A stretch of 64,000 bases of DNA from Lepisosteus oculatus (Eukaryota > Chordata > Actinopteri > Semionotiformes > Lepisosteidae): positions 16,659,501-16,723,500 of the forward strand of contig NC_090700.1 of the NCBI RefSeq assembly GCF_040954835.1, read 5' to 3'. The position numbers and the translations under genes are program-made. The notes under the pieces were generated by a model that was not told where the DNA came from, did not search any database, and saw only the letters and a program-made list of their open reading frames with translations. Every line of letters begins with the position of its first letter. Within the stretch, counting starts at the first letter, position 1. Shown here one piece after another: positions 63,885 to 64,000 of the stretch.

Positions 63885-64000
63885 CTACAATGAAACATCC
63901 TGTGCAAGTTAAGTTACCTTCACAGCATTTCCAACCATCTAACAAAAATGAATGAGAACAAAAAACAAGTCTGTTTTACCCATCTAGGTGAACTTCGTAA

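Overview
The window reads as a gene-containing stretch of a ray-finned fish genome. The evidence is spliced vertebrate genes with GT/AG introns, 5S-rRNA-derived SINEs, Tc1-like transposons with long IR/DR-type ends, L2-like and other non-LTR retrotransposon fragments, and a dispersed 'tccattttct...' repeat common in fish. The repeat mix and compact introns would suit a non-teleost actinopterygian such as a gar or bowfin, but the species cannot be fixed from sequence alone.

Layout. From 1 to about 17.8 kb there is no gene I can support, only repeats and one orphan coding-like segment near 1.7 kb. From 17,905 to 25,448 (+) lies a complete five-coding-exon solute carrier of the SLC46 family, best matched to slc46a3. 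All intron phases join cleanly to a 475-residue protein. From 40,608 down to 28,996 (-) lies a complete seven-coding-exon stomatin-family gene of 282 residues, called stoml3 by synteny. From 63,851 down to 48,992 (-) are the last eight coding exons of proser1; its 5' exons lie beyond the right edge. The neighbouring stoml3 and proser1 match the order on human chromosome 13q13. slc46a3 is also on human chromosome 13 but megabases away, so its closeness here is a different arrangement. slc46a3 and stoml3 converge tail to tail.

The most unusual content is inside one stoml3 intron. Two tandem copies of a two-exon gene (31,915-32,776 and 33,097-33,883, + strand, opposite to stoml3) encode 197- and 200-residue proteins. 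Each has an N-terminal hydrophobic segment, an acidic middle with an internal repeat, a second hydrophobic segment and a Cys/Lys-rich tail. I do not recognise the family. The copies differ by only a few percent, share splice sites and an in-frame 6-base length difference, and have an apparently identical proximal upstream region. That region carries an imperfect oestrogen-response-element-like palindrome (AGGTCA-TCA-TGACAT).

Mobile DNA is layered: a Tc1 element sits inside an older dispersed repeat, a foldback element with a perfect 83-base inverted repeat sits inside an L2-like LINE, a short retroposed insert with 12-base target duplications sits inside another repeat, and a SINE sits within about ten bases of a stoml3 splice donor. 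All gene models were assembled by eye from splice signals, phase and protein similarity; no alignment or database search was run.
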